Part shown: one piece after another, positions 19,601 through 27,646 of the stretch | How positions within the stretch are numbered: position 1 is the first letter of the stretch | Layout of the letters: every line of letters begins with the position of its first letter | DNA from: Compostibacillus humi | GTDB taxonomy: Bacteria; Bacillota; Bacilli; Bacillales; Amphibacillaceae | Length of the DNA: 51,371 nucleotides | Direction of reading: 5' to 3' | NCBI RefSeq assembly: GCF_014637175.1 | Contig: NZ_BMEV01000019.1 | Location: forward strand, 1 to 51,371 | The notes under the pieces: model-generated | Databases searched by the model: none | Seen by the model: the letters and a program-made list of their open reading frames with translations, nothing else | What the model was told of the DNA's origin: nothing | Translations under genes and position numbers: made by a program

Positions 19601-20476
19601 CTAACTTAATGTTGGCCATGTTTGCTGCAAAATTTGGGTAAAGGTTTCAATGTTCGGTTCCTGCGAGCGCTCTTTTAAATGAATCGCATACGTATTAATC
19701 GGATCATCGATTTGCTGGAGAATCGAAATCTTGCCGTTTTTTATTTCATCTTGAATAATATTTCCTCCCAAGATGGCATACCCTGTATCGTTTAATACTG
19801 CCTGCTTAATTGCTTCATCTGTTCCGCAAATAATCGTGGATTTTGGTTTTATCTTCGTTTTATGGAAAAATTTTTCAATAATGTGATAGAAACTGCAATC
19901 TTCGTCATAAGAGATGAAAGGAAAATGATACAATATTTCCTGCAGATTTTTCCCTCTTGTCAATTGCGATGAGGCTACTAAAAAGGTTTGTTCTTTTTCA
20001 AGATAATATTTCTTCACTTTCGCCTCCCTTATTTCCCCTGCAACAATCGCAATATCAGCAACGGCATTTTTTACGCTGCGTATCCCGTGGGCGCTGTTTA
20101 GCGGAAGGAGACTAATATTAACATTCGGGTATAACATTTTATATTCCTGAATGACGGGGTGAAGATGGTGAGTCCAATAATATTCGGAAGCAGCGATGGT
20201 GAGCAGACCGCCCGGCTGACTATAAGCTTCCATATCGCTTTCGATTTCTTCCATAAGTTCAAATAAACGGTCCACGTGGGTTTTTAGTCTTTTCCCCGCT
20301 GCAGTCAGAACATTTTTATTGCCGACTCTAGTAATCAATGTTACATTTAGTTCTTTTTCCAATGACTGCAGTTGCAGAGAAATGGTCGGCTGGGTATATT
20401 TTAGCCGTTTTGCCGCTTTCGTCATATTCAGTTCTTCAGCAACTACCTGAAACGTTCTCAATTGCCTTAATTCCAT
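19601..20476 (-). CDS. LysR-family transcriptional regulator
   Basis: A 291-residue regulator. Residues 1–60 form the winged HTH (MELRQLRTFQVVAEELNMTKAAKRLKYTQPTISLQLQSLEKEL), followed by a linker helix and a periplasmic-binding-like effector domain starting near residue 90 (GGLLTIAAS). GGTGAAGGA precedes the ATG. It converges on the aminotransferase gene and lies downstream of arginase in the same direction, separated by a strong hairpin. Either could be a target; the effector is unknown. Confidence 0.87.
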   Translation of the reverse strand: MELRQLRTFQVVAEELNMTKAAKRLKYTQPTISLQLQSLEKELNVTLITRVGNKNVLTAAGKRLKTHVDRLFELMEEIESDMEAYSQPGGLLTIAASEYYWTHHLHPVIQEYKMLYPNVNISLLPLNSAHGIRSVKNAVADIAIVAGEIREAKVKKYYLEKEQTFLVASSQLTRGKNLQEILYHFPFISYDEDCSFYHIIEKFFHKTKIKPKSTIICGTDEAIKQAVLNDTGYAILGGNIIQDEIKNGKISILQQIDDPINTYAIHLKERSQEPNIETFTQILQQTWPTLS

Positions 20477-20618
20477 TCCTTCACCCTCTGCTCAAATCTT
20501 TTAGACTATTATAAATGATAGTTCGGTATACGGCTATAGGGGTATAAGCAAAAAAATAGACAGGAAAATTAGAGGAGATGATTGAAGTATGATGCAAACG
20601 AAAGAATTCAATAAAAGA

Positions 20619-20653
20619 CTTCTAGATCAGTGACATGCTCACTGATCTAGAAG
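20619..20653. terminator. 15-bp perfect hairpin downstream of arginase
   Basis: CTTCTAGATCAGTGA (20619–20633) pairs with 20639–20653 around a 5-nt loop. On the minus strand it follows the arginase stop codon and is trailed by TCTTTTATT, so it probably terminates that gene. Confidence 0.7.
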
Positions 20654-20658
20654 ATTCA

Positions 20659-21585
20659 TTAAATAATTACCTTTTTTCCGGATGGTTCGAGAATTTTTTC
20701 CCCAAATAAGGAACCCATTAATGTTGCTGCCACATCGGCTGTTTTATTTTTTTCATCAAGAATTGGATTCACTTCCACAAATTCTGCTGAAGTAATAAGA
20801 TTGGACTCGGCAAGCATTTCCATCGCCAAATGGCTTTCCCGATAGGTTACCCCGCCGATAACCGGTGTTCCTACTCCCGGACATTCCGTTGGGTCAAGGG
20901 CATCCAGATCGAGGGACAAGTGAACCCCATCTTTATCTTTTAAATATTCGATTGTTTCCTCGATTACCCGTGCCATTCCTAATCGGTCAATTTCATGCAT
21001 GGAGTAAACTTTCAAACCTAATTTTTTTATCAGTACTTTTTCGCCCTGATCCAAATCCCGGACACCAATCATCACAACGTTTTCCGGCTTCACTTTCGGC
21101 GCAAAGCCGGCAATATTGGTCAGCAGCTCATGCCCGAAACCCATGCTGCTGGCCAGGGGCATCCCATGAATATTCCCGGAAGGTGAAGTTTCTGGTACGT
21201 TCAAATCACCGTGGGCATCGTACCAGATGACTCCCAGGTTTTGATAATTCTGAGAAATTCCGGCAAGAGTTCCTATGGAAATGCTGTGATCCCCGCCAAA
21301 TACTAAAGGGAATTCGTTATTTTTTACAATTTCGTCTACTTTGCTTGCCAAAGCTTCGTTCGTCTTTACGATGGCATGGAGATTGTTTAAATTTTGTTCT
21401 GAAGAAGTATTATTTTTTTCCTCTGAAATGGCAATATTTCCAAGGTCCTGAACCGTGTAGCCAAGCCGTTGTAAGCGCTCTACAATTCCCGCATAGCGAA
21501 TAGCGCTTGGACCCATATCCACCCCGCGGCGGGATTGCCCTAAGTCCATCGGTACACCTAAAATGGATATTTTCTTCTCCATCAC
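20659..21585 (-). CDS. rocF: Arginase
   Basis: A 308-residue ureohydrolase. The binuclear manganese ligands are in GGDHS, WYDAHGDLN and LSLDLDALDP, and TPVIGGVTYRE and SAEFVEVNP complete the family signatures. It hydrolyses arginine to ornithine and urea. GAGAGGGGGA precedes a GTG (21585) with ATG as the next codon. The usual rocD/rocE partners are not in this window. The roughly 280 bp between it and the divergent YjiH-family gene is AT-rich and must hold both promoters. Confidence 0.93.
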   Translation of the reverse strand: MMEKKISILGVPMDLGQSRRGVDMGPSAIRYAGIVERLQRLGYTVQDLGNIAISEEKNNTSSEQNLNNLHAIVKTNEALASKVDEIVKNNEFPLVFGGDHSISIGTLAGISQNYQNLGVIWYDAHGDLNVPETSPSGNIHGMPLASSMGFGHELLTNIAGFAPKVKPENVVMIGVRDLDQGEKVLIKKLGLKVYSMHEIDRLGMARVIEETIEYLKDKDGVHLSLDLDALDPTECPGVGTPVIGGVTYRESHLAMEMLAESNLITSAEFVEVNPILDEKNKTADVAATLMGSLFGEKILEPSGKKVII

Positions 21586-21867
21586 AGTTCCCCCTCTCTT
21601 TATCTACGAATATTGTAGCCTTATGTATCGACATGCATCAACTAAGCAAAAAAGCTTATATATATGCAAAAAAATGCGAAATAATCGCTTTCAAAGTGCT
21701 GAATTTCTTCCATTGGAAAATTTATAAATGTTGTATTTTCAAAGAAAAATATTGGGAAAGGTCTGCTATTAAATTTTTTAATAATTGCATATTGACTTAG
21801 TTTTTGAATTATGGGAAAATTTATCCACTATTATTTATGTGGAGGTAGTCAAAAGGAGGAGTATTCA

Positions 21868-23238
21868 TTGAGTGTGAACCCAAAGCAGGATGCAGTGTCG
21901 AAAGATTATCAGTTTACGAGAAAGGAATTTTTAAAATTCCTTTTGCCTTCATTGTTCGGGGTATTTATTTTCCTTTTTCCCATCATCGAAGACGGATCCT
22001 TCAATATACCGCTGGGGATTATTACAGAATTTTTTATTGATGCGCTTACCAGCATATTGCCAAGCGTGATTACGATTTTCATGGTTTTCTCCACTATAGT
22101 GACGATTATAGCAAAATTGGCAAAGCCGAAGTTTATTCAGCAGTCTGAATTTTTATCTTCCACCTTTGATGTATCGATTTTCTGGACAATTGTACGAATC
22201 TTGGGTGCCGTTTTTGCGGTAATGACATTTTATCAGGCTGGAGTTAATTTTGTTTACTCAGAAGTCACCGGCCAGGTCATGTTTGGGCTATTAACCAGCT
22301 TAATTATGTGGTTTCTTGTCGCATCCTATTTGATGCCATATTTAATTAATTTTGGCGCGATGGAATTTGTCGGTACGCTTTTGCGGAAGGTGATCAAACC
22401 ATTATTTACGCTGCCGGGACGCTCGGCAATCGACTTGTTGGCGTCATGGGTAGGAAATGTAAACGTCGGTGTGGTCATAACGAGAGAGCAGTATCAAGAT
22501 GGTTTTTATACCGGGAGAGAAGCAGCGGCAATCGCAACATGTTTTTCTACGGTATCTCTCCCGTTCTGTCTTGTCATAGCCGGTGTGCTCGGAGTCGATC
22601 ACATGTTTCCGGTATTTTACTTAACGATTGTCATTGCCGGAATTGTCTGTGCCGTCATTATTCCGAGAATTCCGCCGGTTTCAAGAATTCCTGACACCTA
22701 CTATAAAGAAAGCAATATTCAGGAAGATATTCCTAAAGACATGTCCCCTCTCCGTTGGGGAACCTACCAGGCGGTGCAACGGGCAAAACAGGCCGGAAAC
22801 TTGCAGGCCCAATTAAAACAAGGTACAGAAATATTTCTGGGAATTGTCTTCGTATTGCTGCCGCAAGTAATGGCAATCGGTACGGTTGCATTGATCATTG
22901 CAGAATTTACGCCGTTTTTCCAGTGGATTTCCCAGCCGATGGTTCCGCTGCTCCAATTATTGCAGCTTCCGGAAGCTCAAAGTGCGGCGCCGGCAACCAT
23001 TATTGGTTTTATCGACATGTTCCTGCCAGCAGTATTGGCGTCGGGTATTGAAGCAGAAATTACTAGATTTTTCGTAGGTGCTCTTTCCTTAATCCAAATC
23101 ATTTATTTAACGGAAATGGGAACACTTCTGCTAATTTCGAAAATACCGATAAAACTATGGCATTTGCTCGTAATCTTTATTGAACGGACATTAATTTCCA
23201 TTCCGATTATCGCTCTTATTGCCCATATCATCTATTAA
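21868..23238 (+). CDS. YjiH-family membrane protein with nucleoside-recognition (Gate) domain
   Basis: A membrane protein of about 456 residues with roughly ten hydrophobic helices. GRSAIDLLASWVGNVNVGVVITREQY with the following TGREAAAIATCFSTVSLPFCLVIAG segment is the Gate-domain signature seen in YjiH proteins. I choose TTG at 21868, seven bases after AAAGGAGGAG, over the upstream frame opening at 21811. It lies 25 bp before an FAD-dependent dehydrogenase gene, so an organic-acid transport role is possible, but that is inferred from position only. Confidence 0.75.
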   Translation: MSVNPKQDAVSKDYQFTRKEFLKFLLPSLFGVFIFLFPIIEDGSFNIPLGIITEFFIDALTSILPSVITIFMVFSTIVTIIAKLAKPKFIQQSEFLSSTFDVSIFWTIVRILGAVFAVMTFYQAGVNFVYSEVTGQVMFGLLTSLIMWFLVASYLMPYLINFGAMEFVGTLLRKVIKPLFTLPGRSAIDLLASWVGNVNVGVVITREQYQDGFYTGREAAAIATCFSTVSLPFCLVIAGVLGVDHMFPVFYLTIVIAGIVCAVIIPRIPPVSRIPDTYYKESNIQEDIPKDMSPLRWGTYQAVQRAKQAGNLQAQLKQGTEIFLGIVFVLLPQVMAIGTVALIIAEFTPFFQWISQPMVPLLQLLQLPEAQSAAPATIIGFIDMFLPAVLASGIEAEITRFFVGALSLIQIIYLTEMGTLLLISKIPIKLWHLLVIFIERTLISIPIIALIAHIIY

Positions 23239-23263
23239 AATTTAACAGCAAAGGATGATCTTC

Positions 23264-24619
23264 ATGTATATTAAAAAATTGATTGCTGCCCTCGGTGAGT
23301 CGAAGGTCAGCCAGAATGAAACGGTGTTATTTCACCATAGTAAAGATGAGTCGATTCACCCGCCGGCATATCCGGATGTTGTCTGTTTTCCCGAGTCCCG
23401 GAAAGATGTGGAAGACATTTTGGCGATTGCATCGGAATATAACATTCCAGTAACCCCCTTTGGAGCAGGTACTGGATTGGAAGGACAGGCTATTCCTATT
23501 CATAAAGGAATCACAATCAGTTTTGAAAAGATGAACAAAGTAGTTGAATATTCACCGGAAGATATGCGCATTGTTGTTCAGCCGGGAATAACCCGGACTG
23601 CTTTAAATCAAAGGGTCAACCGGGATGGGTTATTTTTCCCGATTGACCCTGGTGCAGATGCAACGATCGGCGGAATGGTGGCGACAAATGCGAGCGGAAC
23701 AACGGCGGTTCGCTATGGATCGATGCGGGATCAAATTCTCGATTTGGAAGTGGTGCTGGCGGACGGAACGGTAATTCATACCGGAACCAATGCGAAAAAG
23801 TCTTCCTCCGGCTATCATTTGACAGGGCTGTTTACAGGTTCAGAAGGAACACTTGGTTTAATTACACAAGTAACATTAAAGCTCCACGGCATTCCCGAGT
23901 ATTCGATGATGGCAAGGTGTACTTTCGAATCGCTGGAAGATTGTATTGGGGCAGTACAAACATTGCTCCTGAGCGGCATTCCTTTTATGCGCATAGAATT
24001 AATCGATTCTGTCAGCATTGAAATGATGAATCAGCAAAGCGGACATTCCTTTCCGGTAAAACATTCGATTTTTATGGAATTTGCCGGATTTAAGAGGGCG
24101 GTAGAAGAAGAAGTAAAACTTGCTTCTGAAATATTGCTAGATTTTCATGCCTCGGATTGGGCAGTTGCAAGGAGCGAAAAGGAAAAAAGTGAAGTATGGA
24201 AAGCGAGACATGAATTATCCTATGCGTTCCAGCACTTGGACGGATTGGAAGAAATCGGCGGTGACGTTTGCGTTCCAATTTCCCGTTTGCCGGAGCTTGT
24301 TACGTTTGCCCGGGAACGCATCGATCAAAGCGGGCTGAAAGGCGCCATTTGGGGGCATGTCGGCGACGGAAACTTCCATACGAGTATCATTTACAATCCA
24401 AATATCGAGAGAGAAAGAAATGCAGCGATGGAAACAAATGATGCGATTGTGCATTTGGCGATAGAGGCGGGCGGCACCTGTACCGGCGAGCATGGAGTCG
24501 GACTGGGCAAGAAAAAGTTCCAGCAGAAAGAGCATGGCGCTGCCTTAGATGTAATGAAGCGGATGAAACAATTTTATGATCCAAAAGGAATATTAAATCC
24601 GGGGAAAATATTGGATTAA
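23264..24619 (+). CDS. FAD-linked oxidase, D-lactate/glycolate dehydrogenase type
   Basis: A protein of about 451 residues with an N-terminal PCMH-type FAD domain (VTPFGAGTGLEGQAIP, VQPGITRTALN, DPGADATIGGMVATNASGTTAVRYGSMRDQ, SEGTLGLITQVTLKLH) and a C-terminal FAD-oxidase C domain (WGHVGDGNFH, GGTCTGEHGVGLGKK, FDPKGILNPGKIL-like end). It oxidises a D-2-hydroxy acid and passes electrons to a carrier. The ATG at 23264 fits AAAGG better than the one at 23255. It shares an operon with the YjiH-family gene. Confidence 0.85.
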   Translation: MYIKKLIAALGESKVSQNETVLFHHSKDESIHPPAYPDVVCFPESRKDVEDILAIASEYNIPVTPFGAGTGLEGQAIPIHKGITISFEKMNKVVEYSPEDMRIVVQPGITRTALNQRVNRDGLFFPIDPGADATIGGMVATNASGTTAVRYGSMRDQILDLEVVLADGTVIHTGTNAKKSSSGYHLTGLFTGSEGTLGLITQVTLKLHGIPEYSMMARCTFESLEDCIGAVQTLLLSGIPFMRIELIDSVSIEMMNQQSGHSFPVKHSIFMEFAGFKRAVEEEVKLASEILLDFHASDWAVARSEKEKSEVWKARHELSYAFQHLDGLEEIGGDVCVPISRLPELVTFARERIDQSGLKGAIWGHVGDGNFHTSIIYNPNIERERNAAMETNDAIVHLAIEAGGTCTGEHGVGLGKKKFQQKEHGAALDVMKRMKQFYDPKGILNPGKILD

Positions 24620-24650
24620 ATATGCGTTAAAAATTGTTGCCCTGTTCATA

Positions 24651-24678
24651 TTGCAATTTTACGATTATGCTGTATACT
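24651..24678 (+). promoter_or_regulatory. Promoter of the riboswitch–ANTAR RNA
   Basis: TTGCAA (24651–24656) and TATACT (24673–24678) are 16 bp apart; transcription should begin near 24685, just before the riboswitch. Confidence 0.6.
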
Positions 24679-24720
24679 AAAAAGTAAGCAAAAACTAAAT
24701 ATTTAAATTATTTTGGTTCA

Positions 24721-24900
24721 ATTACTGTTTCAGTAATTGATTAAAAAGGAATCAGGTGAAAATCCTGAACGGTCCGGCCACTGTGATGGGATGTTTGCTC
24801 CATGATGCCACTGGTGAAAGCTGGGAAGGCGGAGCAAATGGATGCCCTAAGTCAGGAGACTTGCCAAAATAATGTGTGCACATCAACCTTCCGGGAAAGG
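24721..24900 (+). promoter_or_regulatory. Cobalamin riboswitch 1
   Basis: Conserved elements in order: GGTGAAAATCCTGAACGGTC, CGGCCACTGTGA, TGCCACTGGTGAAAGCTGGGAAGG and the B12 box CCTAAGTCAGGAGACTTGCC. It is not followed by a coding region but by a terminator and ANTAR hairpins. Confidence 0.92.
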
Positions 24901-24937
24901 GGGATGCATGACTTTGGTATTGTATGAATTCATGTGT

Positions 24938-24971
24938 AAACTCTCATCCTGATGAAGGAGAGAGTTTTTTT
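24938..24971 (+). terminator. Riboswitch-proximal terminator
   Basis: AAACTCTC (24938–24945) pairs with GAGAGTTT (24960–24967), followed by a T run. It separates the riboswitch from the ANTAR hairpins and is the likely point of AdoCbl-controlled early termination. Confidence 0.8.
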
Positions 24972-24989
24972 AATTGGCTTTGACTGTTT

Positions 24990-25137
24990 AGCTTTACAAT
25001 GAAGTAAGCTTCCCTAAATAAAAAAATTACAAGGATGTAATAACCATTTCCGGTTACAACGGCGTAGCCGGATAAATAAGGAGTTAGTTACAAAGATGTA
25101 GCTGCATTCTTATTCTATTAGTTACAATGGAGTAACT
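24990..25137 (+). promoter_or_regulatory. Five tandem ANTAR hexaloop hairpins
   Basis: Loops, all with A at position 1 and G at position 4: AATGAA (24998–25003), AAGGAT (25031–25036), AACGGC (25058–25063), AAAGAT (25092–25097), AATGGA (25126–25131). Each is closed by a C–G pair within TTAC/GTAR-type stems; the third has an 8-bp stem (25050–25057/25064–25071), the others 5–7 bp, the first with a bulged T. A1/G4 hexaloops are the known recognition feature of ANTAR-domain proteins such as EutV. Confidence 0.85.
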
Positions 25138-25161
25138 TTATTGATCTTACATTTCGATTCG

Positions 25162-25193
25162 GCCTAGCAAAATATTTTTGCTAGGCTATTCTT
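25162..25193 (+). terminator. Terminator ending the riboswitch–ANTAR RNA
   Basis: A perfect 11-bp stem (25162–25172 with 25176–25186) with a 3-nt loop, followed by TATTCTTATTT. Confidence 0.82.
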
Positions 25194-25330
25194 ATTTATA
25201 ATGTGAGATCTAAATACTTTGCTCGCTCTCGTATTTTGGCAATAGAAAAGACCTTTCAGCGCGAATTATATAATAAATGACAAGATATTTATTTAAATAT
25301 TTAACATAAACAAAAAATTCAATAAACGAG

Positions 25331-25359
25331 TTGCGTGAAACCGCTTTTAGATATATAAT
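25331..25359 (+). promoter_or_regulatory. Sigma-A promoter for eutVW
   Basis: TTGCGT (25331–25336), 17-bp spacer, TATAAT (25354–25359). The predicted start near 25366 is just ahead of the first leader hairpin. Confidence 0.65.
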
Positions 25360-25372
25360 ATGTACAACAGAA

Positions 25373-25468
25373 TAAGCACAATGGCGTGCTTAATTCATTG
25401 GAAATGAAAATATGAATCTAAAGCAAGGGGGCTTTGGAAAAGAATTCGTTCTTTTTCGGGGCTCCTTT
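25373..25468 (+). promoter_or_regulatory. ANTAR antitermination leader of eutV
   Basis: Hairpin P1 is at 25373–25392 (7-bp stem, loop AATGGC). Hairpin P2 is at 25418–25437 (stem CTAAAGC/GCTTTGG, loop AAGGGG). P2 shares its loop and 3' arm with the 5' arm of a 20-bp terminator stem (25425–25444 with 25449–25468, TTCG loop) followed by GTGTATTTTTAT. P2 and the terminator are mutually exclusive, so EutV bound to P1/P2 would allow read-through into eutV. This implies autoregulation of eutVW. Confidence 0.8.
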
Positions 25469-25581
25469 GTGTATTTTTATAATAAAAGCTTTTTCCTGCT
25501 CCAGCTATTTCTAGGATTGAAGCAGAATCACTTCCTGCTCAACAGAAATAACGGCAATCATTAATTTTTAAGGAGGGGACC

Positions 25582-26154
25582 ATGAGTTACAAAATTGTGA
25601 TAGTCGATGATGAGCCTATTACAAAGATGGATTTGACCGAACTTTTAGAGGAAGCTGGCTACGATGTTGTAGGACAGGCTTCTGACGGCTTTGAAGCAAT
25701 CGATGTTTGCAAGGAGACAAATCCGGATTTAGTCATCATGGACATTAAAATGCCTGTGCTTGACGGTTTGAAGGCAAGCAAAAAGATAATGCACGATCGC
25801 CTTGCCGGAGGAATTCTATTGTTGACAGCCTTTTATGATGAAGATTACATCAATAAAGCAAAAGAAGTCGGGGCATTAGGCTACTTGGTGAAACCCCTTG
25901 ATGAAAAATCTTTCATTCCAACCGTCGAAGTATGTATTTCAAGAGCAGAACAAATCCGGAATTTGGAGAAGCAGGTAGAAAAGGTGACAAAGAAGCTGGA
26001 AGACAGAAAAGTAATTGATATTGCCAAAGGCTTGCTCATGAAGGAAAAAAATCTCAATGAAGATGAAGCATACAAATTATTGCGCAAAATGAGCATGGAC
26101 GGCCGTACGTCCATGGGGGAGATTGCGAGGACGATAGCCCTTGTATACGACTGA
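25582..26154 (+). CDS. eutV: ANTAR response regulator EutV
   Basis: A 190-residue antiterminator. A receiver domain (1–120) has Asp54 in VIMDIKMP, the DDE acidic cluster at 9–11 and the LVKPLDE lysine; a coiled linker follows, then an ANTAR RNA-binding domain (about 130–187: KVIDIAKGLLMKEKNLNEDEAYKLLRKMSMDGRTSMGEIA). Phosphorylated by EutW when ethanolamine is present, it binds paired A1/G4 hexaloop hairpins and prevents termination. AAGGAGGGG precedes the ATG. It overlaps eutW by 14 bases. Matching RNA sites lie upstream and after eutW. Confidence 0.95.
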   Translation: MSYKIVIVDDEPITKMDLTELLEEAGYDVVGQASDGFEAIDVCKETNPDLVIMDIKMPVLDGLKASKKIMHDRLAGGILLLTAFYDEDYINKAKEVGALGYLVKPLDEKSFIPTVEVCISRAEQIRNLEKQVEKVTKKLEDRKVIDIAKGLLMKEKNLNEDEAYKLLRKMSMDGRTSMGEIARTIALVYD

Positions 26155-27529
26155 AAAGACGAAAATAGTAGAATTGTGCAGAAAACATACGGATCTGACC
26201 GAACGTGAAATCGAAATTATTGTAAAAAAAGCACATGCATTGGACGAACTGGCAGAAATTTTTGATTGTGATATTTTCATTGATGTGCCTTTAACGAACA
26301 GTACTGCTTCTCTTGTCGTATATCATGTGTTCCCTGTAACAAAAAAATCTTTATATAAACAGTCCCCGGTAGGACAGCCGGCACTGAAAATGAACGAGCC
26401 GGGGGTATGGAAAGTTTCCCGGTTTGGCGGCTCGCTAAAAGGCTATAAAGCCTTTACTCAGGAAAACGTATTTATCCGGCAAAATATCCACGCTATTACA
26501 GATGGCGACAAAATACTGGGAACTTATATTATGGAGCGAGCTTTCCATGAGGCAACCGATGAAGGGGAAAATGCGGAAGACGACTATATGACGATGACCG
26601 CCAAGTTAAATAATTACATCGATGATGCTATTTACTTTTTCGATAACTCGGGAAAATTGATTTTTCAAAACGATAAAGCAGACAGTTTTTCCAATAATAT
26701 TTCCAGTGAAAATGTATATTATAATGAATTATTCGGCGAGCAAGTGCCCTATGAGGAACTGATATCCAATGAGGATGAAAATTTCCATACGGAAATCCAG
26801 CTGGATGATCGGTTTTATATGATGAAGCGGGTGCTGCTTAAGGATGACAAGCTGAAATTTGCGATTATATTAAGAGATATTACCCAACTGAAAGATAAAG
26901 AGGCGGAAATCATATCGAAAACAGAGGCCATACGCGAAACCCATCATCGCATTAAAAACAATTTGCAGACGATGGCATCTCTTCTAAGAATGGAAAGAAG
27001 AAGGACGGATAGCATCGAAGCAAAACATATTCTGACAGATAATATGAACCGGGTTTTATCCATTGCTGCTACCCATGATATTTTGGCGAGACAGCTTGGC
27101 GATAAAGTGGAATTAAGCGAAGTGCTCAAATTTATTGTCAATAATATTTACCGCAGCTATTCTCTGATGGACAATATTGAACTTACCATAGATGCCGAGG
27201 AATCGATCATTGTCCTCAGTGAGGTTGCCACGTCGGTTTCATTAATCGTCAATGAACTCGTGCAAAATTGCTACACCCACGCCTTTCCGGAACATCGGGA
27301 AGGAAAGATAAACGTTTCTATGAAAAAAGAAAAGGAAGAAGTTGTCATAACGGTAACAGACAATGGTGTCGGTTTCTCGGTTCATGAAGTGGAAGGAAAC
27401 AGTCTAGGACTGTTTATTGTCAGAAATTACGTCAATGAAAAGCTGAAAGGAAAAATACAATTTAATAGAAAAAAGCAGGGAATGGAAATATCATTCCGGT
27501 TCAAAGAAGGCTTTTACAACGGTGTATAA
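26141..27529 (+). CDS. eutW: Sensor histidine kinase EutW
   Basis: A 462-residue soluble kinase without membrane helices. The N-terminal region (about 20–145) is the histidine-kinase sensor domain typical of EutW; a PAS-like segment follows (about 155–250). The HisKA_2 phosphoacceptor motif is ETHHRIKNNLQ with His268–His269. The ATPase has NELVQNCYTHAF (N box) and DNGVGF (G box). It senses ethanolamine in the characterised Enterococcus system. The start is TTG at 26141 inside the end of eutV, nine bases after GAGGA, pointing to translational coupling. Its last codons contain an ANTAR hairpin for the next leader. Confidence 0.92.
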   Translation: MYTTEKTKIVELCRKHTDLTEREIEIIVKKAHALDELAEIFDCDIFIDVPLTNSTASLVVYHVFPVTKKSLYKQSPVGQPALKMNEPGVWKVSRFGGSLKGYKAFTQENVFIRQNIHAITDGDKILGTYIMERAFHEATDEGENAEDDYMTMTAKLNNYIDDAIYFFDNSGKLIFQNDKADSFSNNISSENVYYNELFGEQVPYEELISNEDENFHTEIQLDDRFYMMKRVLLKDDKLKFAIILRDITQLKDKEAEIISKTEAIRETHHRIKNNLQTMASLLRMERRRTDSIEAKHILTDNMNRVLSIAATHDILARQLGDKVELSEVLKFIVNNIYRSYSLMDNIELTIDAEESIIVLSEVATSVSLIVNELVQNCYTHAFPEHREGKINVSMKKEKEEVVITVTDNGVGFSVHEVEGNSLGLFIVRNYVNEKLKGKIQFNRKKQGMEISFRFKEGFYNGV

Positions 27530-27620
27530 GCCAATCCGAAAGCAAAGAAGCTTAAGGTATAACCGTGTCCAGGTTTTCCGGGCAATATGTGTACCTTAAG
27601 CTTTTTTGCTTTCTTTTGTA
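27511..27620 (+). promoter_or_regulatory. ANTAR antitermination leader before eutA
   Basis: P1 (27511–27530, stem CTTTTAC/GTATAAG with one mismatch, loop AACGGT) spans the eutW stop codon. P2 (27540–27553, AAGC/GCTT, loop AAAGAA) overlaps the 5' arm of a long terminator: 27541–27559 pairs with 27592–27610 over 19 bp with one G·U, then TTCTTTTG. The A1/G4 loops mark both as EutV sites. The 32-nt apical region contains further pairing. Confidence 0.75.
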
Positions 27621-27646
27621 TTTACGGCTGATGGGAGGTGAACCGT

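Larger units (their letters stand above)
24685..25192 (+). ncRNA. AdoCbl-riboswitch RNA with five ANTAR hairpins (EutX/Rli55-like)
   Basis: A non-coding transcript with its own promoter and end: a cobalamin riboswitch (24721–24900), a first terminator (24938–24970), five ANTAR-type hexaloop hairpins (24990–25137) and a final strong terminator (25162–25186). It sits directly before eutV. The architecture matches EutX of Enterococcus and Rli55 of Listeria, in which AdoCbl ends the RNA early and, without AdoCbl, the long form binds and sequesters EutV. That mechanism is known for those RNAs and inferred here. No open frame of note lies inside. Confidence 0.85.
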
